Positions 34,036 through 42,142 of a stretch of DNA of 43,897 nucleotides are shown here, one piece after another. Position numbers and translations under genes: made by a program. Source of the stretch: Kutzneria sp. 744 (GTDB lineage: Bacteria; Actinomycetota; Actinomycetes; Mycobacteriales; Pseudonocardiaceae); assembly GCF_000568255.1 (NCBI RefSeq), contig NZ_KK037166.1:1043184-1087080 (forward strand), read 5' to 3'. The notes beneath the pieces are model-generated. The model saw only the letters and a program-made list of their open reading frames with translations. It was not told where the DNA came from and made no database searches. Each line of letters opens with the position of its first letter. The first letter of the stretch is position 1.

Positions 34036-34908
34036 ATGCTGGATCCCAGGAGCCTGGTGGTGCTCCACCTCGTCGACCGCACGGGCTCAATGTCGGCGGC
34101 GGCCCGCGAACTGGGCTGGACGCACCCGGCGATCAGCCAACACATCAAGCGGCTGGAACGCGCGGCCGGCTGCGACCTCGTCGAGCGACACGGACGTGGC
34201 GTTCAGCTGACCGACGCCGGAACAACGCTGGCCCGGCACGCGGCGCAGATCGCCGCGTCGCTGACGGCCGCCCAGGAATGCCTGCCGGATCTGGCATCCG
34301 GTCACGTCCCGCGGCTCAGGGTGGCGGCATTCCCCACGGCCTGCGCGACGCTCGTGGTCGATGCTGTGACCTCTCTGGAGGATCTCCGCGTCGACGTCCG
34401 CCAGGCGGAACCGCCGGAAGCGTTGGCCGCCCTGAACGACGGCGTGGTGGACGTCGCCGTGACCTTCCACGACGAGCCACCACAAGGCAAAGGAGTCACG
34501 GTCCTCGGCCGCGACCCCCTACTCGCCGCGCTGCCGGCCGAACATCCGTTGGCCACCAAGGAAACCATCGCCCTCGACGATCTCCGCGCGGCAACGATCA
34601 TCGCCGGCTGCCCGCTGTGCCAGGCCAGGTTCGTCAACCATTGCCAGTCGTTCCGCCCGACGCTGCACCACCAGGTGACCGACGACTACGTGCTGATGCA
34701 GGCGATGGTCGCCGCCGGCCAAGGCATCGCCGTCCTACCGGGACTCGCACTGGCCGCACACCGCCGCGTCGACATCGTGACCCGAGAGTTGAACCCGCCC
34801 TTGCATCGGGAAATCGCCGTCTGGCTGCCGTCCGACCGCGCCACCCCGCCCGAGGCCCGGCGACTGCTCGACGCACTCTCGGTAGTTGACGCAATAATGC
34901 GCCAATAA
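34036..34908 (+). CDS. LysR family transcriptional regulator
   Basis: A 290-residue LysR-type regulator. The N-terminal winged helix-turn-helix includes DRTGSMSAAARELGWTHPAISQHIKRLERAAGCDLVERHGRGVQLTDAG (about residues 15-63). The effector domain follows, with RLRVAAFPTACATLVVDAV and VSEVTF-like ligand strands. It is divergent from the racemase gene and ends 55 bases before the NRPS gene on the same strand, so it is a candidate pathway regulator that may read through into the biosynthetic genes. Confidence 0.92.
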   Translation: MLDPRSLVVLHLVDRTGSMSAAARELGWTHPAISQHIKRLERAAGCDLVERHGRGVQLTDAGTTLARHAAQIAASLTAAQECLPDLASGHVPRLRVAAFPTACATLVVDAVTSLEDLRVDVRQAEPPEALAALNDGVVDVAVTFHDEPPQGKGVTVLGRDPLLAALPAEHPLATKETIALDDLRAATIIAGCPLCQARFVNHCQSFRPTLHHQVTDDYVLMQAMVAAGQGIAVLPGLALAAHRRVDIVTRELNPPLHREIAVWLPSDRATPPEARRLLDALSVVDAIMRQ

Positions 34909-34963
34909 GGCCCCTGGATAGCGTGGCGGCTCGGTAGCGAACCGAACCGTTCGAGGGGGTCGT

Positions 34964-37003
34964 ATGGACAGCGCCCACGGTCTCGCGCAGGCGGCGGGAA
35001 AGCTCGGCGTGACCGAGGAAATCCTGCAGCTCGCCGCGCACGCCAAGGTGCTGAGCGTGCTCACCGGCGAGGGCGCGGTCCAGTACGGTCACGGCCGTGT
35101 CGTGGTCCGCGACGGATCCTGGCGTGACCTGGTCGAGGCAGCGCGAGCGGGGAACGGCACGTGCCCGGCCATGGACGAGCGCACGGCGGGGTATCACGCC
35201 AAAGCACTCAGCCTGCTGATCGCCGACCCCGACGCCGATCACGACGCGGAAACCCTGCTGAGCGCCGAGGAACTGCACCTCCAGGTCCACGGCATGGCCG
35301 GCCCCCACCGTGAACTTCCGGACCGCCGCATGCACCGGCTGTTCGAGGAGCGGGCCCAGCGCCACCCGGACGCCGTCGCGGCACAGTGCCGGGACACGCA
35401 GTGGACGTACCGCGAGCTCAACGAGCGGGCCAACCGCATCGCGCATTTCGTGCTCGGCCAAGGTGTTCAGGCCGAAGACGTGGTCGCGGTCATCTCCGAG
35501 CGCAACCTCGACTGGATGGCCGCCGTTCTCGGCGTGTTCAAGGCCGGCGCGTGCTATCTGCCGATCGAGCCGAACTTCCCGGCCGAGCGCATCGAGGCGA
35601 TGCTCACCCGAAGCAACGCCGCCGTGCAGCTGACCGAGCAGGTGCTCACCGGCATCGTCGACGGCCCGACGACCGACCCGAACATCCCCGTACACCAGAA
35701 CCAACTGGCGTACATCTACTTCACGTCCGGCTCCACGGGCCAGCCCAAGGGCGCCATGTGCGAGCACGGCGGCATGATCAACCACCTGTACGCCAAGATC
35801 GACGACCTGGGCATCGGCGAAGGCGCCGTGGTGGCCCAGACCGCGCCCCAGTGCTTCGACATCTCCCTGTGGCAGCTGGTGTCGGCACTGCTGGTCGGCG
35901 GCCGCACGGTCATCGTGCCGCAGCAGGACATCCTCGACATCAACGGGTTCCTCGACACCGTCGAGACCGGCGAGGTCGAAGTGCTGCAACTGGTTCCGTC
36001 CTTCCTGGAGGTCGTGCTCTCCGAGCTGGAGGTCCGCCCGCGTGACCTGCCGGCGCTGCGCTGCGTCTCGGTCACGGGCGAGGCCATCAAGAAGGAACTG
36101 GTGCAGCGCTGGTTCGCCCACCGTCCCCATGGGACACTGGTGAACGCCTACGGCCTCACCGAGACCTCCGACGACACCAACCACGAGGTCATGACCTCGA
36201 CCCCGGACACGGAATCGGTGCCGCTGGGCAAGGTCATCGCCAACACCACCGTGTACGTGCTCGACGAGCGCCTGCGCCCGATGCCGCTGGGCGCCGTCGG
36301 CGAGATCGCCTTCTCCGGCATCTGCGTCGGCCGCGGCTACATCAACGACCCCGAGCGCACGGCCGCGGCCTTCATGGACGACCCGCTGCGCCCCGGCCGG
36401 CGGATGTACCGATCCGGCGACTTCGGTCGGTGGCTGCCCGACGGCCGGCTGGAATTCCTCGGCCGCCGCGACGCGCAGGTGAAGATCCGGGGCTTCCGCA
36501 TCGAGATCGGCGAGGTGGAGAACCGCCTGCTCGGCGCGCCCGGCGTGAAGGATGCCGCCGTGGTCGTCGCCGACGGACCGCAGCTGGTGGCCTTCTTCTC
36601 CGCCACTGGTGATCTCACCGGCGAGCAGCTCCTCGCGCACGCGGCCGTCGCGTTGGCCGACTACATGGTGCCGACGGCCGCGCACCGGTTGGACAAGCTG
36701 CCGCTCACCGACAACGGAAAGATCGACAAGAAGGCGCTCAAGGCCGCCGCCAACGATCTGTCCGAACAGGACTACGTCGCCCCGGCCACCGACGCGGAGC
36801 GGAAGCTCGCCGCGACATGGGCGGACGTGCTCGGCCTGCCGGTGGAGCGGATCGGCGCCGACGCCGACTTCTTCGAGCTGGGCGGCACTTCGCTCAGCGC
36901 CGTCCGGTTGGCGATCAAGCTCAAGCCCGCGGTCTCCCTGACCGACATCACGGCCGCCCCGACCCTGAGCAAGTTAGCCGCGCTGGTCGAACAGGCCGGC
37001 TGA
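34964..37003 (+). CDS. Free-standing NRPS adenylation-thiolation protein with condensation-domain stub
   Basis: A 679-residue NRPS component that activates an amino acid and loads it on its own carrier domain. Residues 1-115 resemble the tail of a condensation domain (LAAHAKVLSVLTGE, DGSWRDLVEAA) but lack the HHxxxDG catalytic part. The A domain follows: A3 at 251-262 (YFTSGSTGQPKG), A5 NAYGLTE 394-400, A8 YRSGDFGRW 482-490 with VKIRGFRIE, A10 ending at Lys586. The T domain has LGGTS with Ser643 for phosphopantetheine. Aligning by eye to GrsA, the pocket reads D299, I300, W303, Q342, S369, T371, A395, D403, D404, K586. Two acidic residues deep in the pocket favour a basic side chain (inference). 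Leu671 is a TTA codon. A GAGGGGG sits before ATG 34964. Confidence 0.93.
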   Translation: MDSAHGLAQAAGKLGVTEEILQLAAHAKVLSVLTGEGAVQYGHGRVVVRDGSWRDLVEAARAGNGTCPAMDERTAGYHAKALSLLIADPDADHDAETLLSAEELHLQVHGMAGPHRELPDRRMHRLFEERAQRHPDAVAAQCRDTQWTYRELNERANRIAHFVLGQGVQAEDVVAVISERNLDWMAAVLGVFKAGACYLPIEPNFPAERIEAMLTRSNAAVQLTEQVLTGIVDGPTTDPNIPVHQNQLAYIYFTSGSTGQPKGAMCEHGGMINHLYAKIDDLGIGEGAVVAQTAPQCFDISLWQLVSALLVGGRTVIVPQQDILDINGFLDTVETGEVEVLQLVPSFLEVVLSELEVRPRDLPALRCVSVTGEAIKKELVQRWFAHRPHGTLVNAYGLTETSDDTNHEVMTSTPDTESVPLGKVIANTTVYVLDERLRPMPLGAVGEIAFSGICVGRGYINDPERTAAAFMDDPLRPGRRMYRSGDFGRWLPDGRLEFLGRRDAQVKIRGFRIEIGEVENRLLGAPGVKDAAVVVADGPQLVAFFSATGDLTGEQLLAHAAVALADYMVPTAAHRLDKLPLTDNGKIDKKALKAAANDLSEQDYVAPATDAERKLAATWADVLGLPVERIGADADFFELGGTSLSAVRLAIKLKPAVSLTDITAAPTLSKLAALVEQAG

Positions 37004-37016
37004 AAGGAACACAACG

Positions 37017-37997
37017 ATGTCGTCCTTGGTGGAGGCGTTCGCGCCACTGCTGGAAGGCAGACCGCCGGTCCTGCGGGCGTACGCGAACAGCGACGCCGAA
37101 GGCTGGGTCGCCGACAACCTGGACACGCTGCGCGCCGCGGTCCTCGGCCACGGCACGGTTGTGGTACGAGGCCTCGACGTCGCGGATGCCGCGCAGGCCG
37201 GTCGGCTGGCCAAGCTGATCACCGGCCGGTTGATCACCGAGCGAGAGTCGTTCGCGCCCCGCACGGCCTACGCGCCGGCGGTGTACTCCTCGTCGGCGTG
37301 GCCGGCCAACCAGCCGATGTGCATGCACCACGAGCTCAGCTACGCCCAGGAACTCCCTGGCACCATGGTCTTCGCCTGCCTGCAGGCGCCGGCGGCCGGC
37401 GGCGAGACCGCGGTCGCCGACGCCGGCGCCGTGCTGGCCGACCTCCCGCCGGACATCGTGTCCCGCTTCGAGAAGGACGGCTGGCAGCTGATCCGCAACT
37501 ACGGCAAGACCATCGGCGTGCCGTGGCAGCAGGCGTTCGGCACCGATGACCAGTCCGAAGTGGAGGCCTACTGCCGGGCCAACGACACCGAGTTCGAGTG
37601 GACCGAGGCCGGCCTGCGCACCCGGCAGCTCCGCACCGCCGTCGCCCACCACCCGGTGACTGGGCAACGCCTGTGGTTCAACCAGATCGCGTTCCTCAAC
37701 GAACTGACCATGGACCCTGACGTGCGCGAGTACCTGGCCATGGTGCTGGGCCCGGACGGCCTGCCGTTCACCACCCGCCACGGCGACGGCGAGCCGATCC
37801 CGGCCGAGGTCGTCGACGTGATCAACGAGGTCTACCAGCGGCACACCGCGAGCATTCCGTGGCAGCGCGGCGATCTGATGCTGGTGGACAACCTCCGCAC
37901 CGCGCACAGCCGGCAGCCCTACGAGGGCGACCGCGAGATCGTCGTCGCGATGGGAGATCCCGTGCGGCGCACCGACATCAGATGGAGCCGTTCATGA
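37017..37997 (+). CDS. SyrP-like Fe(II)/2-oxoglutarate oxygenase (TauD/TfdA family)
   Basis: A 326-residue non-haem iron oxygenase. The iron ligands are His104 and Glu106 (MHHELSY) with His297 (RTAHSR), and Arg306 is placed to bind 2-oxoglutarate. The segments FACLQAPAAGGETAVAD, WQLIRNYGKTIGVPWQQAFGTDD and PWQRGDLMLVDN are typical of the SyrP subgroup, which hydroxylates the beta carbon of amino acids tethered to an NRPS carrier protein. The Glu in place of Gly/Ala at the second ligand argues for hydroxylation, not halogenation. It follows the A-T gene by 13 bases with AAAGGAAC as ribosome-binding site and overlaps sbnB by ATGA. Confidence 0.92.
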   Translation: MSSLVEAFAPLLEGRPPVLRAYANSDAEGWVADNLDTLRAAVLGHGTVVVRGLDVADAAQAGRLAKLITGRLITERESFAPRTAYAPAVYSSSAWPANQPMCMHHELSYAQELPGTMVFACLQAPAAGGETAVADAGAVLADLPPDIVSRFEKDGWQLIRNYGKTIGVPWQQAFGTDDQSEVEAYCRANDTEFEWTEAGLRTRQLRTAVAHHPVTGQRLWFNQIAFLNELTMDPDVREYLAMVLGPDGLPFTTRHGDGEPIPAEVVDVINEVYQRHTASIPWQRGDLMLVDNLRTAHSRQPYEGDREIVVAMGDPVRRTDIRWSRS

Positions 37998-39031
37998 CCG
38001 ACCCGCAGGTGCCCCCGTTCGCCGTGATCCCCGGCAGCCAGGTGCACGGTGTGCTCAGTGGCAACGAGAAGCGTGTCGTCGAGATCGTGGAGGCGGCCTA
38101 CAGGGTGCACGGCGGCGGCGACACCGTCAACCCGCCGTCGTACTTTCTGCGCTTCCCGGACCGCCCCACCTCGCGCATCATCGCGCTGCCGGCCTCGATC
38201 GGCGGCGACGTCGCGGTCGACGGCCTCAAGTGGATCTCCAGCTTCCCGGAGAACGTGCAGCGCGGCGTGCCCCGCGCGTCGGCGGTGCTGATCCTCAACG
38301 ACCACGACACCGGCTACCCGCTGGCCTGCATGGAGGCGTCGATCATCAGCGCCGCCCGCACCGCCGCCTCGGCCGCGCTGGCCGCGGACGTGCTGACCCG
38401 GGGCCGAAACCGCCCGCGCCGCATCGGTTTCTTCGGCGTCGGCCTGATCGCCCGCTACATCCACACCTATCTCGCCGGCACCGGCTGGGACTTCGACGAG
38501 ATCGGCGTGCACGACCTGTCGACCGAGCACGCCGTGGGCTTCAAGGGCTACCTGGAGCGCGGCGCGACCGGGGCGACGATCACCATCCGGGACAGCGCGG
38601 AGGAGCTGATCCGCACCAGCGACATCGTGGTGTTCGCGACCGTGGCCGGCCGGCCACATGTGTCCGAAGTGGACTGGTTCGAGCACAACCCGTTGGTGCT
38701 GCACGTGTCCCTGCGCGACCTGTCGCCGGAGATCATCCTGGCGTCCACCAACATCGTCGACGACGTGGACCACTGCCTCAAGGCCGACACCTCGCCGCAC
38801 CTGGCCGAGCAGCGCACCGGCAACCGCGACTTCCTGGACGGCACGCTGTTCGACGTGCTCACCGGCCGGGTCGAGCTGCCCGACGACAAGCCGCTGGTGT
38901 TCTCCCCGTTCGGCCTCGGCGTGCTGGACCTGGCCGTCGGCAAGCACGTGCACGACGAGCTGGCCGCGGCCGGCGAGCTCGCGACCGTGCCCGACTTCTT
39001 CCACGAGCTCTCCCGTTACGGCCGGTCCTGA
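37994..39031 (+). CDS. sbnB: SbnB-like N-(2-amino-2-carboxyethyl)-L-glutamate dehydrogenase (L-Dap synthesis)
   Basis: A 345-residue member of the ornithine cyclodeaminase/mu-crystallin superfamily, SbnB branch. It oxidatively hydrolyses the SbnA product to L-2,3-diaminopropionate and 2-oxoglutarate using NAD. Visible features: SYFLRFPDRPTSRIIALPASIGG (49-71), GLKWISSFPENVQRGVPRASAVLILND (77-103), the NAD motif GFFGVGLIAR (145-154) and LHVSLRDLSPEIIL. ATG 37994 overlaps the upstream stop and has GGAG six bases before it; ATG 37982 is less likely. It is the defining gene of the locus: together with sbnA it makes L-Dap, as in staphyloferrin B (SbnAB) and viomycin (VioBK) biosynthesis. Confidence 0.95.
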   Translation: MTDPQVPPFAVIPGSQVHGVLSGNEKRVVEIVEAAYRVHGGGDTVNPPSYFLRFPDRPTSRIIALPASIGGDVAVDGLKWISSFPENVQRGVPRASAVLILNDHDTGYPLACMEASIISAARTAASAALAADVLTRGRNRPRRIGFFGVGLIARYIHTYLAGTGWDFDEIGVHDLSTEHAVGFKGYLERGATGATITIRDSAEELIRTSDIVVFATVAGRPHVSEVDWFEHNPLVLHVSLRDLSPEIILASTNIVDDVDHCLKADTSPHLAEQRTGNRDFLDGTLFDVLTGRVELPDDKPLVFSPFGLGVLDLAVGKHVHDELAAAGELATVPDFFHELSRYGRS

Positions 39032-39048
39032 CGAAGGCGGTTTGTGCC

Positions 39049-39995
39049 ATGCAGGTGATCTCCGGCCCGGACGAGTTCCATGTCGACGACCTCTACGTGG
39101 ACCTGCGCCGGGCACTGGGACTTCCGCTGCTCCTCAAGTGCGAGGCCTTCAACTTCGCCGGCTCGGTCAAGCTCAAGGCGGCCGTGGCCATGGTGGACGC
39201 GGCCGAGCGGGACGGGCGGCTGGCGCCGGGCTCAGTGCTGATCGAGTCCTCGTCGGGCAATCTCGGCATCGCCCTGGCGATGATCGCCGCGAGCCGCGGC
39301 TACGGCTTCCTGTGCGTCACGGACTCACGCTGCAACACCGCTTCCCGGCGGCTGATCGAGTCGTTCGGGGCGCGGGTGCACATGATCACCGAGCCCGATC
39401 CGGACGGCGGCTTCCTCGGCGCGCGCATCGGGTACGTGCGGCGGATGTGCCTGCTCGACGAGCGGTACGTGTGGCTGAACCAGTACGCCAACAGCGGCAA
39501 CTGGCTGGCCCACCACGGCAGCACCGCGCCGGAGATCGCCAAGGCGTTCCCCGAGCTGGACGTGCTGTTCGTCGGGGCCGGCACCACCGGCACGCTGATG
39601 GGCTGCGCGCGCTACTTCCGCGAGCACCGTCCGTCGGTGCGGATCGTGGCCATCGACGCCGTCGGCTCGGTCACGTTCGGCGCGCCGGCCTCGCCGCGGC
39701 TGATACCCGGCCTCGGCACCAGCGTCCGCCCGCAGCTGCTCGACGAGTCCTTTGTGGACGACGTCGTGCACGTGCGAGAGGAGGACACCGTGAAGATGTG
39801 CCACCGGCTGGCCGCGGCCGGCTTCGTGTTCGGCGGGTCCACCGGGACGGTGGTCAGCGGCCGGAGCGGTGGCTGGCCGACAACGGCGCCGGCATCTCGG
39901 TCGCCATCGCCCCCGACCTGGGCGAACGCTATCTCGACTCGGTGTACCGGCCCGAGTGGGTCGAGCAGAACTACGGCAGCCCGCTGCTGGTGTAA
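39049..39995 (+). CDS. sbnA: SbnA-like O-phosphoserine-dependent ACEGA synthase (L-Dap synthesis), apparent frameshift
   Basis: A PLP enzyme of the cysteine synthase fold that joins O-phospho-L-serine and L-glutamate to give the SbnB substrate. PLP Lys41 (GSVKLKAA), the phosphate loop ESSSGNLG (65-72), WLNQYANSGNWLAHH and FGGSTGTVVSG follow S. aureus SbnA. After codon 270 (39858) the frame is lost. Reading resumes one frame over at 39861 as PERWLADNGAGISVAIAPDLGERYLDSVYRPEWVEQ, the normal SbnA tail, to TAA at 39995. One missing base in GCGGCC at 39856-39862 explains it, giving about 315 residues, the expected length. It starts 17 bases after sbnB. As read, the protein would be non-native beyond residue 270. 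Confidence 0.88.
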
Positions 39996-40004
39996 GTTCG
40001 GCGG

Positions 40005-41023
40005 ATGGCTGTTGGACCGGCGCTGGTGCGTGACCGAAACGCCTGGCAGCACCTGGAGCGTTCGTGGTCTGCGCGGTCGCGACCATCCTGATCACGAGAT
40101 CGTTCCTCGGCGCCACCGGCTATCCCAAGATCGGCAGCGGCGGCCTGCACATCGCCCACATGCTGTGGGGCGGGCTGTTGCTGCTGATCTCGCAGCTGCT
40201 GGTGCTGTCCTACCTCGGGCCGGTCACCAAGCCGCTGGCGGCGGTGCTCGGCGGCGTCGGGTTCGGGCTGTTCATCGACGAGGTGGGCAAGTTCGTCACG
40301 GCCGACAACAACTACTTCTACCGACCGGCCGTCGCGATCATGTACGTCGTCTTCGTCGCGATCGTGCTGGCCGGCCGGCTGGTGCACGACCGGCGCCCGC
40401 GCGGCCCGGCCGAACAGCTGGCCAACGCGGCGGCCATCGCCGCCGAGGGTGTGGTGGCCGGGCTGACGAAGTCACGGCGTTCGGTGGCCAACCGCCTGCT
40501 CATGCGGGCGGCAAAGGGCGGCGCGGACTCGGGAATGACGTCCGCGCTGTCCACTGTGGTCGATCTGTGCCCGCCGGGCCGTGCGGCCCCGCACATCTTC
40601 GACACCTTCCGTCACCGGCTGGCGGCGGTCCTGCCGCAGAGCTGGGTTCTGGTGTGGCTGACCAACATCCTGCTGATCGGCCAGGCCGCGGCGGGCATCG
40701 TCGGCTCGCTTCTCGTGCTGCTGGAGGACGCCCACGGGGCCGAGTGGATCGCCGGCGTCGGGCAGCTCGCGAGCGCCACCGTGGCCGGTGTGCTGGCGAT
40801 AGTCGCGCTGATCCTGCAATGGTCCGACGACCGTGCCGCCGTGCTGCGCTGGAGTCGTTACGCCGCACTGGTCACGGTGTTGTTCACCGAGGTCTTCGAC
40901 CTGGTCGAGCAGGAGTTCGCCGGGTTGACCGGGGTGGGGGTCGGCCTGTTCGCCCTCGCTGTGATCGCGCTGCACGAGCGGCGGTCACGCCGACCCCTCA
41001 CCAAGGCTCAGACCAGCACGTAG
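40005..41023 (+). CDS. Polytopic membrane protein of unknown function, apparent frameshift near the start
   Basis: About 339 residues with seven or eight hydrophobic helices, a conserved-looking FIDEVGKFVTADNNYFYRP segment after helix 3 and a cytosolic middle loop (about residues 145-205). The frame continuing to 41023 has no good start: the first in-frame candidate is GTG 40064, already inside helix 1. An ATG at 40005 begins MAVGPALVRDRNAWQHLE, which joins naturally to RFVVCAVATILITRS if one base is added at 40059-40060. It starts nine bases after the sbnA stop. The role is unknown; a transport or resistance role within the locus is a guess. The 3' end overlaps the convergent oxygenase gene by 16 bases. 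Confidence 0.7.
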
Positions 41024-41991
41024 CCGTCGCCGGGCCGCTGGAACCGCGAGCGGCGCAGGTCGTTCATCACGAACGTGCGCTGCAACCAGCGGTCCTTGCC
41101 GTCATAACGCGGCGTGAAACCGGTGCGGCCGTGCACGGTCACGCGGTTGTCCACAATGGCCAGGTCGCCCGCCCGCAGCCGAAGCGTCTGCGACGCGTCG
41201 TTGAACCGCTCCCGCAGCTCCTCCAGCGCCGCCGCGGCCCGGGGCGTCTGCGGCGTGGTGGCGGCCAGGTCGACCCGGAGGTTCGGGTCCTCCTCGGCGC
41301 CGAACAGCACCGCGTGCTCCACCGCCCCGTCGCTGCCGAGGCCGAACGACGGCGGCGCCTGCGTGACGAACTCGCGGCTGAACAAGGCTTCCCGCGCCTC
41401 GTCGGTCAGCATCGGCAGCACCGTGCGGGCGCACGAGGTGCGCAGACCGGCGATGCCCTCGTGGTCCTGCCGCAGGCACAGCAGCATGACGTAGTCGGGA
41501 CGGTTGGGGTGAAACGCGTTCTCGGTGTGCCATTCCAGCAGCACCGAGCCGGCGTTGCCCTGGAACTCCTCCTTGCCCGGCACCGGAACCACGTCCTGCA
41601 CCAGGGCGCCGGTCTTCTCCGGCAGGAACGCGGCCGGGTCGCCGAGCCCGGTCGCGATCATCATCAGCACCGCCGCCGGCACCGCGACGGTGCGCTGCAC
41701 CGAGCCGTTCACCGTCGGAGTGTTTGGCAGACCATGCTCGTTCACGGGCAGGTTCCGCAGCAGCATCGCGCCCTGCGGGCCCGAGTCGCGGCGGAACTCC
41801 CGCAGCGGCCGGCGTAGACCGACCGGGGCCTCGTCCCAGGCCCGCCGCGCGTCGTCCACCCACTCCGGGACGTCCACCAGGTCGTTGTCCACCGCGCTCA
41901 GGGCGCGGGCCAGCTCCTCGACGGCCTCGGCGTCGGCCGTGGCCAACGCGACCGGCGAGGGACCCGCTGTGGTTTCGGTGACCACCGTCAT
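41008..41991 (-). CDS. VioC/AsnO-type Fe(II)/2OG amino-acid beta-hydroxylase
   Basis: A 327-residue clavaminate-synthase-like oxygenase. The iron triad is His155 and Glu157 (LEWHTENAFHPNRPDYVMLLCLR) with His287 (VDNRVTVHGRTGF); Arg301 (YDGKDRWLQRTFV) is the 2OG ligand, 14 residues after the last His as in VioC. This group hydroxylates C3 of free or carrier-bound Arg, Asn, Glu and related amino acids (VioC, AsnO, KtzO, MppO). GGAGG stands before ATG 41991. It is the only gene of the locus on the minus strand, divergent from the exporter with a 151-base shared promoter region. The substrate cannot be told by eye, but it pairs logically with an Asp-Asp A-domain pocket. Confidence 0.92.
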   Translation of the reverse strand: MTVVTETTAGPSPVALATADAEAVEELARALSAVDNDLVDVPEWVDDARRAWDEAPVGLRRPLREFRRDSGPQGAMLLRNLPVNEHGLPNTPTVNGSVQRTVAVPAAVLMMIATGLGDPAAFLPEKTGALVQDVVPVPGKEEFQGNAGSVLLEWHTENAFHPNRPDYVMLLCLRQDHEGIAGLRTSCARTVLPMLTDEAREALFSREFVTQAPPSFGLGSDGAVEHAVLFGAEEDPNLRVDLAATTPQTPRAAAALEELRERFNDASQTLRLRAGDLAIVDNRVTVHGRTGFTPRYDGKDRWLQRTFVMNDLRRSRFQRPGDGYVLV

Positions 41992-42142
41992 AGCTGTCCT
42001 ACCTCCACTCGGATACGCCCGCGACGGTAGGCAGCCCCGGCTTTGTTCCGTTATCGCCGGCATTTCACCGGCCGGTCCCCTGTGGACGGACATCGTCGCC
42101 TCGATATCTGGCCGATAAGGGGGTTCTCTAGCGTCCCGTGCT

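Noticed and set aside
34886-34924. TTGACG at 34886-34891 as -35 box of the NRPS operon
   Set aside because: No acceptable -10 hexamer at 16-19 bases; the nearest candidate TAGCGT is 27 bases away. It also lies inside the LysR coding end.
34634-36685. 683-codon minus-strand frame opposite the NRPS gene
   Set aside because: Antisense shadow; the plus strand has all A-domain and carrier motifs.
34964-37003. A firm substrate name for the A domain
   Set aside because: I can read the pocket residues but cannot compare them to a code database here; a specific amino acid would be a guess.
38230-41817. 1195-codon open frame running through sbnB, sbnA and beyond
   Set aside because: Only the sbnA segment is real; the rest is off-frame. 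It is long only because sbnA runs on after its frameshift.
42000-42142. Inverted repeat between the oxygenase and exporter genes (TTATCGCCGG with CTGGCCGATAA)
   Set aside because: The arms are far apart and imperfect; chance matches of this kind are common in GC-rich promoters.
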